Origin: Lactobacillus sp. ESL0701
Lineage (GTDB): Bacteria; Bacillota; Bacilli; Lactobacillales; Lactobacillaceae
DNA length: 41,201 nt
NCBI RefSeq assembly: GCF_029433445.1
Contig: NZ_JAQTIC010000009.1
Location: forward strand, 1 to 41,201
Reading direction: 5' to 3'
The stretch's first letter is position 1; each line of letters opens with the position of its first letter. This document shows, one piece after another, positions 33,018 to 40,187 of this stretch. The notes under the pieces were generated by a model. The model saw only the letters and a list, made by a program, of their open reading frames with translations, was not told the DNA's origin and made no database searches. Made by a program: the position numbers and the translations under genes.

Positions 33018-33338
33018 ATGGAACAAATTAAAGAATTAACGCAAACAAAATTAACTGAAATTACTAAAAATGGTCGTACTGTCTTGGAATTTTCTGCTGA
33101 TTGGTGCCCAGACTGCCGCTTTTTAGATCCATTTATGCCGGCAATTGAGCAAGATTTTGCCGATAGCAAGTTTTATCAAATTGATCGTGATGGCTCAATT
33201 GATTTAGCTAAAGAATTAAATATTATGGGAATTCCATCATTTGTTGTCTACCAAGATGGCGCAGAAATTGGTAGACTAGTAAATAAGGATCGTAAGACCA
33301 AAGATGAAGTTGAGGACTTTTTGCGGTCACTTGACTAA
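33018..33338 (+). CDS. ytpP: Thioredoxin-like protein (YtpP family)
   Basis: A 106-residue thioredoxin fold with the active-site sequence ADWCPDCRF (redox pair C-P-D-C instead of the usual C-G-P-C) and the cis-proline block GIPSFVVYQDG. The WCPDC centre is typical of the YtpP subgroup. Probably a cytosolic thiol oxidoreductase. The start has AAAGGGG upstream. ytpR follows after 16 bases. Confidence 0.9.
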   Translation: MEQIKELTQTKLTEITKNGRTVLEFSADWCPDCRFLDPFMPAIEQDFADSKFYQIDRDGSIDLAKELNIMGIPSFVVYQDGAEIGRLVNKDRKTKDEVEDFLRSLD

Positions 33339-33354
33339 TTAAGGAGATTATTTA

Positions 33355-34002
33355 ATGATTACTAGTATTAATAAACGCAGTTATCCTAATACATTAATCG
33401 TGATTTTGGGTCAAGATCACGGTAAGAGCGAATACGTGGAAAAGGGCGACATTACTCAAGTTATTGATGAACAAGGTAATGTTACTGGTTACAACTTTTT
33501 TAACGTTGATAAGGTAATTGACTATGCTAAATTGCCAGATGGTCAAGTTAAGTTGACAGATGCTGATTTGACAGCTTTGAACCAAAAGCTGACTGAAGCT
33601 GGCTTTGATACTGAATTAGCTTACGGCAAGCCAACTCTTGTTTATGGCTTAGTTAAGACTTGTGACAAGCACCCAGATTCTGATCACTTGCATGTCACCA
33701 CGATTGAAGTTGGCGATGGCGAGGAACACCAAATCGTTTGTGGTGCACCTAATATTGCTCAAGGTCAAAAGGTAGTTGTTGCCTTGCCTGGTACGTTGAT
33801 GCCTAATGGCCAACAAATTTGGCCTGGCGATTTGCGTGGAGTTGACTCATACGGCATGATTTGTTCAGCTCGCGAATTAGGCTTAGAACATGCAGAGCAA
33901 AAGCGCGGTATTATGGTTGTGCCTGATGACTTTACAGTCGGCGCTGCTTTTGATCCAGAAGTCTGTGATGAATTGCTAGCTAGCGGCAAGATTAAGTTAT
34001 AA
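33355..34002 (+). CDS. ytpR: YtpR-family tRNA-binding domain protein
   Basis: A 215-residue protein with an N-terminal region of the DUF4479 type and a C-terminal tRNA-binding OB fold (about 95-205), with KTCDKHPDSDHLHVTTIEVG and IVCGAPNI as found in the N-terminus of PheRS beta subunits and in EMAPII-like proteins. The function is unproven. AAGGAG sets the start. It is the last housekeeping gene before the lanthipeptide cluster. Confidence 0.93.
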   Translation: MITSINKRSYPNTLIVILGQDHGKSEYVEKGDITQVIDEQGNVTGYNFFNVDKVIDYAKLPDGQVKLTDADLTALNQKLTEAGFDTELAYGKPTLVYGLVKTCDKHPDSDHLHVTTIEVGDGEEHQIVCGAPNIAQGQKVVVALPGTLMPNGQQIWPGDLRGVDSYGMICSARELGLEHAEQKRGIMVVPDDFTVGAAFDPEVCDELLASGKIKL

Positions 34003-34022
34003 GATAAAGCTAAATATTAATT

Positions 34023-34053
34023 AAAAAGGCTGTCATGATGTGACAGCCTTTTT
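34023..34053. terminator. Bidirectional terminator between ytpR and the Rgg gene
   Basis: AAAAAGGCTGTCA / TGACAGCCTTTTT with a 5-base loop. Symmetrical A/T flanks serve both convergent genes and mark the left edge of the lanthipeptide cluster. Confidence 0.92.
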
Positions 34054-34064
34054 ATGTGTACTTT

Positions 34065-34898
34065 TTAAAATTGATTGTTAAATTTTGTTATTTCTTCGCT
34101 TAATGCCTGGTGGACATTATCGGCTCCCATTTCCTTTAGAACATTTAAACAATGTTGAGCTTCTTTTTTATTTTTATTACAGATAGCTAATCTACCCTTT
34201 GCTAAAAAAAGTTTGTCATAACGAAAAGAATGCTTAATAAGTGGCAGTGCCCTATTTAAACTAGTAATTGCACTGTTGAAATCTTGCCGTTCCATATAAA
34301 GAATAGCTTGATTAAGAAGAAAACTAGATTCTAGTGACTTTAAGAATTGATAATTATTTTCAATTGTCTGAATTGCCTGTTCCGATATACAAGCCATAGT
34401 TTCTTCATCAAAAATAAAGAAAATCAAATTAATAATGCAGAGGTCTAATATTGTCCAAGTTTCAATCTTAGATAAATAATCATTCCAAACAGGCATAATA
34501 AGCTTTCTTGCTAATGCTAAGTTGTTTGCATTAGCTGCCTTAAAACCCTTCAAAATTGGGATTAATCTGGATATCGTTGGATCATAAGATAGGGTTGCGC
34601 AGTGTTCAATTATCTGGTCAATTTTATTTGTTTCTGTGCTGTAAGCAATATTGAGAATATCATATATTATCTTGTCACGTGCATTAAGCTGATAGTTATT
34701 GCAAATATAAGAAAATTCATCTGGTGTAATTCCTAGAGTTCTAATCAATTTAACAGCACTTTCATAAGCAGGTTCTTCAGTTGAATGTTCAATCTTAGAG
34801 ATAGTTGATCTATTTAATAAATTATTATCTGCTAATTGTTGTTGAGTTATGCTTCGTGAATTGCGAATTTGTTTAAGGGTTTCGCCAAAGGCTTTCAT
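34065..34898 (-). CDS. Rgg-family transcriptional regulator
   Basis: A 277-residue protein with an N-terminal XRE helix-turn-helix (about 4-58: LKQIRNSRSITQQQLADNN and STISKIEHS) and a C-terminal all-helical, TPR-like repeat region (about 70-277) with the Rgg-type block TWTILDLCIINLIFFIF. Rgg regulators bind short hydrophobic peptides imported by oligopeptide permeases and switch on neighbouring genes. I place the start at 34898 rather than 34985: GGAAAGAGA precedes it and the HTH begins there. It faces, divergently, a 14-residue hydrophobic peptide ORF and then the lanthipeptide genes, so it is the likely cluster regulator. Confidence 0.88.
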   Translation of the reverse strand: MKAFGETLKQIRNSRSITQQQLADNNLLNRSTISKIEHSTEEPAYESAVKLIRTLGITPDEFSYICNNYQLNARDKIIYDILNIAYSTETNKIDQIIEHCATLSYDPTISRLIPILKGFKAANANNLALARKLIMPVWNDYLSKIETWTILDLCIINLIFFIFDEETMACISEQAIQTIENNYQFLKSLESSFLLNQAILYMERQDFNSAITSLNRALPLIKHSFRYDKLFLAKGRLAICNKNKKEAQHCLNVLKEMGADNVHQALSEEITKFNNQF

Positions 34899-34913
34899 AG
34901 TTTCTCTTTCCGA

Positions 34914-34961
34914 AAATATATAAATGTGAAATTTGGCAACAAAATAACACTTATATTTATA
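34914..34961 (+). promoter_or_regulatory. Possible promoter/operator between Rgg and the short peptide ORF
   Basis: An imperfect inverted repeat (ATATAAATGTG at about 34918-34928 and CACTTATATTTATA at 34948-34961) spans TTGGCA (34933-34938), which stands 17 bases before TTTATA (34956-34961). This could be an Rgg-controlled promoter for the plus strand. The -10 match is poor, and the call rests mainly on position. Confidence 0.35.
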
Positions 34962-35015
34962 GCCCTGATTTAATAATAATGTCAATGAAAATTATTAAAT
35001 TGAAAGGAGAAAAAC

Positions 35016-35060
35016 ATGTTGAAGATATTTTTAGTAGGTTTTTCATTACTAATTGGCTAA
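35016..35060 (+). CDS. Short hydrophobic peptide ORF (SHP-like pheromone candidate)
   Basis: A 14-residue frame, MLKIFLVGFSLLIG, with an excellent ribosome site (AAAGGAGA, 5-6 bases before the ATG). It begins with a Lys-containing N-terminus, is otherwise hydrophobic and ends in Gly, as do many SHP pheromones of Rgg systems; it is also divergent from an rgg gene. It is shorter than known SHPs (usually above 20 residues) and lacks the Asp or Glu that often starts the mature peptide. A leader peptide of the operon is the alternative. Confidence 0.5.
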   Translation: MLKIFLVGFSLLIG

Positions 35061-35161
35061 TTTCATCGTTAATGAAAGAAAATGATGAAAATGTATGATT
35101 TGTTTTAAAGTAATTGAATAAAGTTAATCGTAAAAAATAGTAAATTTTAAGGAGAAAAATT

Positions 35162-35302
35162 ATGAATAGTGTTTTAGATTTACAATCATCAGATTTATTA
35201 AGAAAAGCTAAAAAAGGAAAGAAGTCATCAAAAAATCAGCCTAGACCAATTACATATATTTGTAATAATTCTATAGGTACCGTATATTTCCCTGCATACT
35301 AA
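35162..35302 (+). CDS. Class III lanthipeptide precursor candidate 1
   Basis: A 46-residue peptide. The leader holds VLDLQ (residues 4-8), matching the LxLQ motif conserved in class III lanthipeptide leaders. A basic stretch (14-24, RKAKKGKKSSK) follows. The putative core, ending PITYICNNSIGTVYFPAY (29-46), has one Cys (C34) and Thr/Ser partners T31, S37 and T40, enough for one (methyl)lanthionine ring, most simply T31-C34. A strong AAGGAG lies upstream. Its stop codon overlaps the ribosome site of the next precursor. The leader/core border cannot be fixed from sequence. Confidence 0.75.
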   Translation: MNSVLDLQSSDLLRKAKKGKKSSKNQPRPITYICNNSIGTVYFPAY

Positions 35303-35310
35303 GGAGATAT

Positions 35311-35472
35311 ATGTTTATGCTTGAATGTATTTTAGCCCTACAAAAACATGCTTTAAAGCATAAGAGGCATAAAAATAAACATGTAAGATGTTCACTCTTA
35401 TGTGGCAATGTAGTTCATGGACATAAGGTTTCCGATATTTTTATTGATTCGGCAGGTGATAGCAATGAGTAA
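35311..35472 (+). CDS. Class III lanthipeptide precursor candidate 2
   Basis: A 53-residue peptide (51 if the second ATG at 35317 is used, which gives better ribosome-site spacing). The leader motif is CILALQ (6-11), followed by an extremely basic His/Lys/Arg run (12-26, eleven of fifteen residues basic). The core region holds RCSLLCGN (26-33), with C27, S28 and C31, then Ser residues at 41, 47 and 51 and an acidic tail. S28-x-x-C31 is the counterpart of the shared ring motif in the other two precursors. AAGGAGATAT precedes it. The third precursor's start overlaps its stop. Confidence 0.72.
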   Translation: MFMLECILALQKHALKHKRHKNKHVRCSLLCGNVVHGHKVSDIFIDSAGDSNE

Positions 35473-35623
35473 TAATATTTTGCAGCTACAAAAAAAGCAT
35501 AAATGTCATAAGAAAAAGAAAAAAATGAAATTTCATGTTTGCGTAGATGCAGATGGTAATACATATACATCCTTAATTTGTGGTCATACATTGGAAAGTA
35601 TAAAATTGCCACCTATATTATAA
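35465..35623 (+). CDS. Class III lanthipeptide precursor candidate 3
   Basis: A 52-residue peptide starting at ATG 35465, overlapping the stop of precursor 2 by 8 bases, with AGGTGAT upstream; a longer frame from 35417 merely runs through precursor 2 out of frame. The leader motif is NILQLQ (4-9), then a basic stretch (10-24, twelve of fifteen residues Lys or His). The core region has C26 and, in YTSLICGHT (34-42), S36-x-x-C39, plus T33, T35, T42 and S45. Translational coupling to precursor 2 is likely. Confidence 0.74.
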   Translation: MSNNILQLQKKHKCHKKKKKMKFHVCVDADGNTYTSLICGHTLESIKLPPIL

Positions 35624-35640
35624 ATTTTGTTTTAAGTTTT

Positions 35641-35680
35641 AAGGGCACATCTTTAGGTTATTTTAGGATGTGCCTTTACT
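35641..35680 (+). terminator. Hairpin between precursor genes and exporter gene
   Basis: GGCACATC / GATGTGCC with a 15-base loop, extended by A/T pairs and followed by TTTAC rather than a long T run. It could be a partial terminator or RNA-processing stop that keeps precursor mRNA above exporter and synthetase mRNA. Confidence 0.5.
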
Positions 35681-35706
35681 AGTTGAAATAGAATGAGAGT
35701 CTAGTT

Positions 35707-37431
35707 ATGGAAAAGAAGATAACTTTATATACCTTATCGTGGGGATTTGTTTTTGGAATATTGCTTAGTGTTTGTGGGACCTTTGTTAATATTTGGGTAC
35801 CATTAGTTATTAAGCAATTAGTAGATGCTAAGACCAAAATTGTTCATCATTTAAATATCAATTTGGCGTTAGTAGTTGCTGGTTCGATTATTCTAAGTGC
35901 TATTGTGAGTGCAATTAGTGAGTATCTTATCAGTGTAGCAGGTGATCGCAAGATTGCTGCTGTGAGAATGCAGGTTGAGCAGCATTTACTTACACTGCCA
36001 ATGAGCTTTTTCGCTGATAAAAGAAGTGGTCAACTTTCAAGTCGAGTAATTAATGATGCTGAGGTTGTACAGGATTTTATGACTAGTAGTATTCCAACGA
36101 CCATTAATAGTTTGATTACGATTGTTGGTTCATTTTTGATTCTCTTTAGTCTTGATTGGCGATTAACGTTATTTATTATTTTGTCTTTTTCATTAATTAT
36201 TTTTATTGCCATTCCCATCGGAAAGATTAGTGAGAAGTTGTCAGTAATCACACAGAATAAGCTGAGTGAACTGTCAGGTCAGAGTACAGAAAATCTCTAT
36301 AATATTCGTAGCATTAAGTTAAATAATGCCTATCGGCCAGTTTTAGCTAATTTTAAAGACGTTGTTAATAATCTCTTTAAGGTATCTAAGAGAACTGACA
36401 AGATTTTTTCAATTGTTGGGCCAATCCAAACCGTTTTTACTCTTGGAATCATTCTAATGATCATTATTTATGGTGGTATTCGTGTCCAGCAGCAGAGTTT
36501 GAGTATTGGAACATTGGTTTCTTTTTTAATATATCTTTTCCAGGTAATTGATCCTATTAACTCTTTAGGCAACTTTTATGCGGGATATAAGCAAGCTAAA
36601 GGTGCGACTGTCAAGCTTAATAAGATTCTAAATACGCAAGGTGAACAGGATGTTTATACAAAACAAATATCACAATTACCTGTATGTGGCGATTTAGTTT
36701 TACAAAATGTGTCTTTTTCTTATAACGATCAGGAACCAGTTTTACAAAATGTGTCACTTGAGTTTGCGTCAGGTAAGAAGACAGCAATTGTTGGCCCATC
36801 TGGTGCAGGAAAAACAACAATTATTAATCTATTGGCAAGACTGTATGAAATAGAGCATGGAAAATTACTTTTGGGTCAAGAACAGGCATCAGAATATAAG
36901 TTAAGTACTTGGCGAGATATGTTTGCTGTTGTGACGCAAGAAAATACAATTATTTCTGGAACAATTTATTTGAATTTAACCTTTGGTTTGTCCCAAAAAC
37001 CAAAAGATAGTGAAATTTGGTCGGCACTTGAAAAGGCGAACTTAGCTGATGAAATCAAAAAATTACCGCAAGGATTGCAAACTGTTGTTGGGGAGCAAGG
37101 TGTAGGGCTATCTGGTGGTCAGAGGCAGCGTCTGCAATTAGCACGTGCATATTTAAGAAACGCTAACTTTTTAATTTTAGATGAAGCAACATCCAACTTA
37201 GATCCTGATTCCGAAAAAATTGTCTCGGATGCTTTGAATAAAATTATGATGGGGCAGAAGACAACTTTAATTGTGATTGCACACAGACTGTCAACAATTG
37301 TCGATTCCGACAAAATTTACTTTTTGGATCAACATCACGTTATTGGTAGTGGCACGCATAAAGATTTAATACAAAAAGTTCCTAAGTATCAGCAGTTTGT
37401 TAAGGAACAAATTTTAGCGGTTAATGAATAG
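35707..37431 (+). CDS. ABC exporter of the lanthipeptide cluster (LanT-like, no peptidase domain)
   Basis: A 574-residue half-transporter: six membrane helices (about 10-300), then the ATPase domain with Walker A GPSGAGKTT (about 363-371), signature LSGGQRQR (about 468) and Walker B FLILDEATS. It is the size of a standard ABCB-type exporter and begins directly with the membrane domain, so no C39 leader peptidase is present. Leader removal would have to be done by another protease. The synthetase gene follows 14 bases downstream, so it very likely exports the modified peptides. The start has only a weak ribosome site (GAATGAGAG). Confidence 0.85.
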   Translation: MEKKITLYTLSWGFVFGILLSVCGTFVNIWVPLVIKQLVDAKTKIVHHLNINLALVVAGSIILSAIVSAISEYLISVAGDRKIAAVRMQVEQHLLTLPMSFFADKRSGQLSSRVINDAEVVQDFMTSSIPTTINSLITIVGSFLILFSLDWRLTLFIILSFSLIIFIAIPIGKISEKLSVITQNKLSELSGQSTENLYNIRSIKLNNAYRPVLANFKDVVNNLFKVSKRTDKIFSIVGPIQTVFTLGIILMIIIYGGIRVQQQSLSIGTLVSFLIYLFQVIDPINSLGNFYAGYKQAKGATVKLNKILNTQGEQDVYTKQISQLPVCGDLVLQNVSFSYNDQEPVLQNVSLEFASGKKTAIVGPSGAGKTTIINLLARLYEIEHGKLLLGQEQASEYKLSTWRDMFAVVTQENTIISGTIYLNLTFGLSQKPKDSEIWSALEKANLADEIKKLPQGLQTVVGEQGVGLSGGQRQRLQLARAYLRNANFLILDEATSNLDPDSEKIVSDALNKIMMGQKTTLIVIAHRLSTIVDSDKIYFLDQHHVIGSGTHKDLIQKVPKYQQFVKEQILAVNE

Positions 37432-37445
37432 AAAGTAGGGTAATA

Positions 37446-40055
37446 ATGGAATTAACGGGTAATGACTATCTCGGGTTTATTAAGGATGACAAGACATTAT
37501 TTTATCAACCAAACGATAGTCATCATAATGGTTTTAAATATATTAAGCCAACTGGCAATTTTTATGATTATAGTGATAATTATTGGCATTACATTTTGTT
37601 TAATCATCAATTGCCTGAGCAAGGTTGGAAAATTCATATTTCAGCAAATGTTAAGGATGCTCAGCAACTCTTATTAGCTGTCAGTGAATATTTAACTGCT
37701 AAAAAAGTAACTTATAAGTTTGTGAATACTTTGGATGAGTTAATTTTAAGCAATTCGAAATATGGCGATCGTGCAAGCTCTGGGAAATTCATTACCATTT
37801 ATCCAAGAACTGACAAAGAATTTGTGTGGCTACTTGATGAACTAGCGCAAGTTACAAGCAATTTTTTAGAGGGCCCATATATTCTAAGCGATAAGGAATG
37901 GCACGATACTCATATTTTCTATCGCTATGGTGCATTTAAAGAAATAAAAGCAAAAATTAATGGTAAGGAAGTATATTGCATCAAGGATAATCATGGAAAT
38001 CTAATTGAAGATAAAAGAACACCATACTATCAAGTGCCTGAATTCATTGTGGAGCCTACTGAATTGCAGTCTAATGTTCAACAATATAACAAATCTGAAT
38101 TTAAACAATTAATGAAGTATCAAATTGACTCTGCGCTGCATTTTAGTAATGCTGGTGGGGTTTATCATGCGACTTTAAATGGTAATGAGTGTGTCTTAAA
38201 AGAAGGTCGTGCTCATGCCGGTCTTGATGCTAATGGTCTTGATGGCTTTGAACGAGTAGAATGCGAGTACAATGCTTTGGCAAAGTTGCATGATGTTCCA
38301 GAGACAGTTAATGTCTATGAAAAATTTAAGGCATGGAAGCATTTATACATGGTAGAAGAGTATCTTGAAGGAGATACATTGGCTGATTTTATTGATAGTC
38401 AGTATCCGTTTATTGCAAGTAAGGCTGAAAAAAAGAAGTATGCAAAAAAATGTGTTGCAATTATTAATGCGCTGACAGTGGCAGTTGAGCATGTACATAG
38501 TTATGGCTTAGCGATTGGCGATTTACAACCAGATAATGTTATTTTACTTAATTTAACAGACAACATTATTAAATTAATTGACTTTGAAAACTCGCAAAAA
38601 TTGACTGCTAAATATCAACCGGGGATGGCAACACCAGGTTATGCTGATGTTAATGCTCATACGTTTGGTGAAGCTGATAACATCGCTTTATATAAGATTG
38701 CACGTTATATGATTTTACCAATAGCCAGTGGTTTTGATTGGGCTCCTGAAATGGAACAAGAACAGGATAAAAATATTGCTAATGAATTTGGTCCTGAAAT
38801 TGTAGACTTCTTTCATTGCTTGAAAAATAAGTTGAGCCTGAATTTTAATATTTCTACACGCCACCCACAACATTATCAAGCAAATTTGTTTAAGCCAAAA
38901 ACAAGTTTTGATATAGATAACCTTGATAAAAATATTTCAGAAATAGCACAGGGGATTATTCAACACCTTGATTTTGATTTTATGGGCTTAATTCGTGGTG
39001 ATATTACTGAATATGATTCTCAAATTAGTTATTATTCAGTAGCTAACGGTGCTTTTGGTGCAATTATGGCATTGACAAGGTCTAATTGCTTAAATAGCAA
39101 AATTAATCACCAGATTCATAATTGGATTGACCATCAGATTACCAATATTAAAAAATTGCTAGATAATCAGGATAATAATAGCGGGTTATTTACAGGACTT
39201 ACGGGTATTGCGGTGGTTTTAGCTGAACAGGGCTATCAAGAGTTGAGCAAATTAATTATGGACAAATTGTTGTCTTGTAAATTAAACCAAGATATTTCAA
39301 TTTATTCTGGAATCTCTGGTGTAGGTCTAGCTTACTTAACGTTTTATTTGCAGAATAATAATGAAAAATACTTACGCCAAGCACAATTATTAGCTAAGAA
39401 AGTTAGTGAACTTACTCAATCAGAAAAATATACTAAAGAATGTGATAGTGGCTTGTTAACTGGCTGGCTAGGTGCAGCTCTGTTTTTATGGAAAATGTAT
39501 GTTGCTACTCAGGTTGAAAAATATCGAATAGAAGCATTAAGAATATTGCATTTGGTATTGAACAATTCACTCGAAATTAGTCAAACAGTTGCTTATATTA
39601 AAGACAATACATTATCTTATGAACGGTTGATGCCGTATGTAAATCATGGTAATGCAGGGTTGGCGCTATTATTAATAGAATTTATTCAAGACAGCCCCGA
39701 AAGTATTAATCAGAATGAAAAAGCTATATTACAAAAATTAATTAAAGCCAATGATGTTTTTGTAACATATTTAGATGGTTTGTTTGATGGCTTTATTAGC
39801 TTAATAGTTTTGGATACTGCAGTTGAGAATTTAACTGATGATAATCGATTAGCGCATAAGCTAAAATTGCTTAATAATTATATTGTGGGTCAAGGGGATG
39901 CAGCTTTTGTTCAAGGAAGGTTTGGTTATAAACTGTCACTTGATTTGACAACTGGTAATAGTGGCTTATTACTAGTACTCAATGATATTAAGCAGCATAA
40001 GTGGGGATCATGGATGCCACTTTTTAAAAGCGATAAATTTAAACTGTTCTGTTAA
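37446..40055 (+). CDS. Class III lanthipeptide synthetase LanKC
   Basis: An 869-residue three-domain enzyme that would dehydrate Ser/Thr of the precursors by phosphorylation and elimination and then form thioether rings. The N-terminal lyase region (about 1-205) carries KYGDRASSGKFITIYP (105-120) and GPYILSD, as in RamC/LabKC proteins. The kinase domain (about 228-470) has the ATP lysine in VLKEGR (K252), the catalytic loop GDLQPDN (D359) and a DFE metal motif (D379). The C-terminal LanC-like domain (about 495-865) has NHGNAGLA (733-740) where zinc-dependent cyclases have Cys-His-Gly, so the zinc ligands are missing: class III, not class IV. Confidence 0.92.
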   Translation: MELTGNDYLGFIKDDKTLFYQPNDSHHNGFKYIKPTGNFYDYSDNYWHYILFNHQLPEQGWKIHISANVKDAQQLLLAVSEYLTAKKVTYKFVNTLDELILSNSKYGDRASSGKFITIYPRTDKEFVWLLDELAQVTSNFLEGPYILSDKEWHDTHIFYRYGAFKEIKAKINGKEVYCIKDNHGNLIEDKRTPYYQVPEFIVEPTELQSNVQQYNKSEFKQLMKYQIDSALHFSNAGGVYHATLNGNECVLKEGRAHAGLDANGLDGFERVECEYNALAKLHDVPETVNVYEKFKAWKHLYMVEEYLEGDTLADFIDSQYPFIASKAEKKKYAKKCVAIINALTVAVEHVHSYGLAIGDLQPDNVILLNLTDNIIKLIDFENSQKLTAKYQPGMATPGYADVNAHTFGEADNIALYKIARYMILPIASGFDWAPEMEQEQDKNIANEFGPEIVDFFHCLKNKLSLNFNISTRHPQHYQANLFKPKTSFDIDNLDKNISEIAQGIIQHLDFDFMGLIRGDITEYDSQISYYSVANGAFGAIMALTRSNCLNSKINHQIHNWIDHQITNIKKLLDNQDNNSGLFTGLTGIAVVLAEQGYQELSKLIMDKLLSCKLNQDISIYSGISGVGLAYLTFYLQNNNEKYLRQAQLLAKKVSELTQSEKYTKECDSGLLTGWLGAALFLWKMYVATQVEKYRIEALRILHLVLNNSLEISQTVAYIKDNTLSYERLMPYVNHGNAGLALLLIEFIQDSPESINQNEKAILQKLIKANDVFVTYLDGLFDGFISLIVLDTAVENLTDDNRLAHKLKLLNNYIVGQGDAAFVQGRFGYKLSLDLTTGNSGLLLVLNDIKQHKWGSWMPLFKSDKFKLFC

Positions 40056-40187
40056 ATAAAGTGAAACAGCAAATTAAATTTCATAGTTCCTGATGCTCTA
40101 TTGATTATATTCGTCACTTGTTACTCTTTTGCCTGTAATAATGGTAAAATAATAAACGATTATTGAATAAAATTTGGAGCAAATGAA

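Noticed and set aside
34065..34985. Longer start for the Rgg protein
   Set aside because: The extra 29 residues precede a typical HTH start, cross the likely promoter region, and lack a ribosome site as good as the GGAAAGAGA before 34898.
35415..35612. 65-codon minus-strand frame opposite precursors 2 and 3
   Set aside because: It is antisense to two peptides that share motifs with precursor 1, and it has no ribosome site or recognisable family.
35417..35623. 68-codon version of precursor 3
   Set aside because: The added N-terminus overlaps precursor 2 out of frame and lacks a ribosome site. ATG 35465 has one, and it places the LxLQ motif at residues 6-9, as in a proper class III leader.
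35311..35623. Precursors 2 and 3 as His-rich metal-binding peptides or unmodified class II bacteriocins
   Set aside because: Both share the LxLQ leader motif with precursor 1 and lie directly before an exporter and a LanKC gene; neither has a double-glycine leader, and the exporter lacks the C39 peptidase that class II leaders need.
36697..36755. Short direct repeat (TTTTACAAAATGTGTC) within the exporter gene
   Set aside because: It encodes two similar peptide stretches (VLQNVS) at the start of the ATPase domain, a frequent pattern in such proteins; there is no sign of a mobile or regulatory repeat.
37446..40055. Class IV (LanL) or class II (LanM) synthetase
   Set aside because: The kinase domain excludes LanM, and the missing Cys ligands in the cyclase domain (NHGNAG instead of a CHG motif) exclude LanL.
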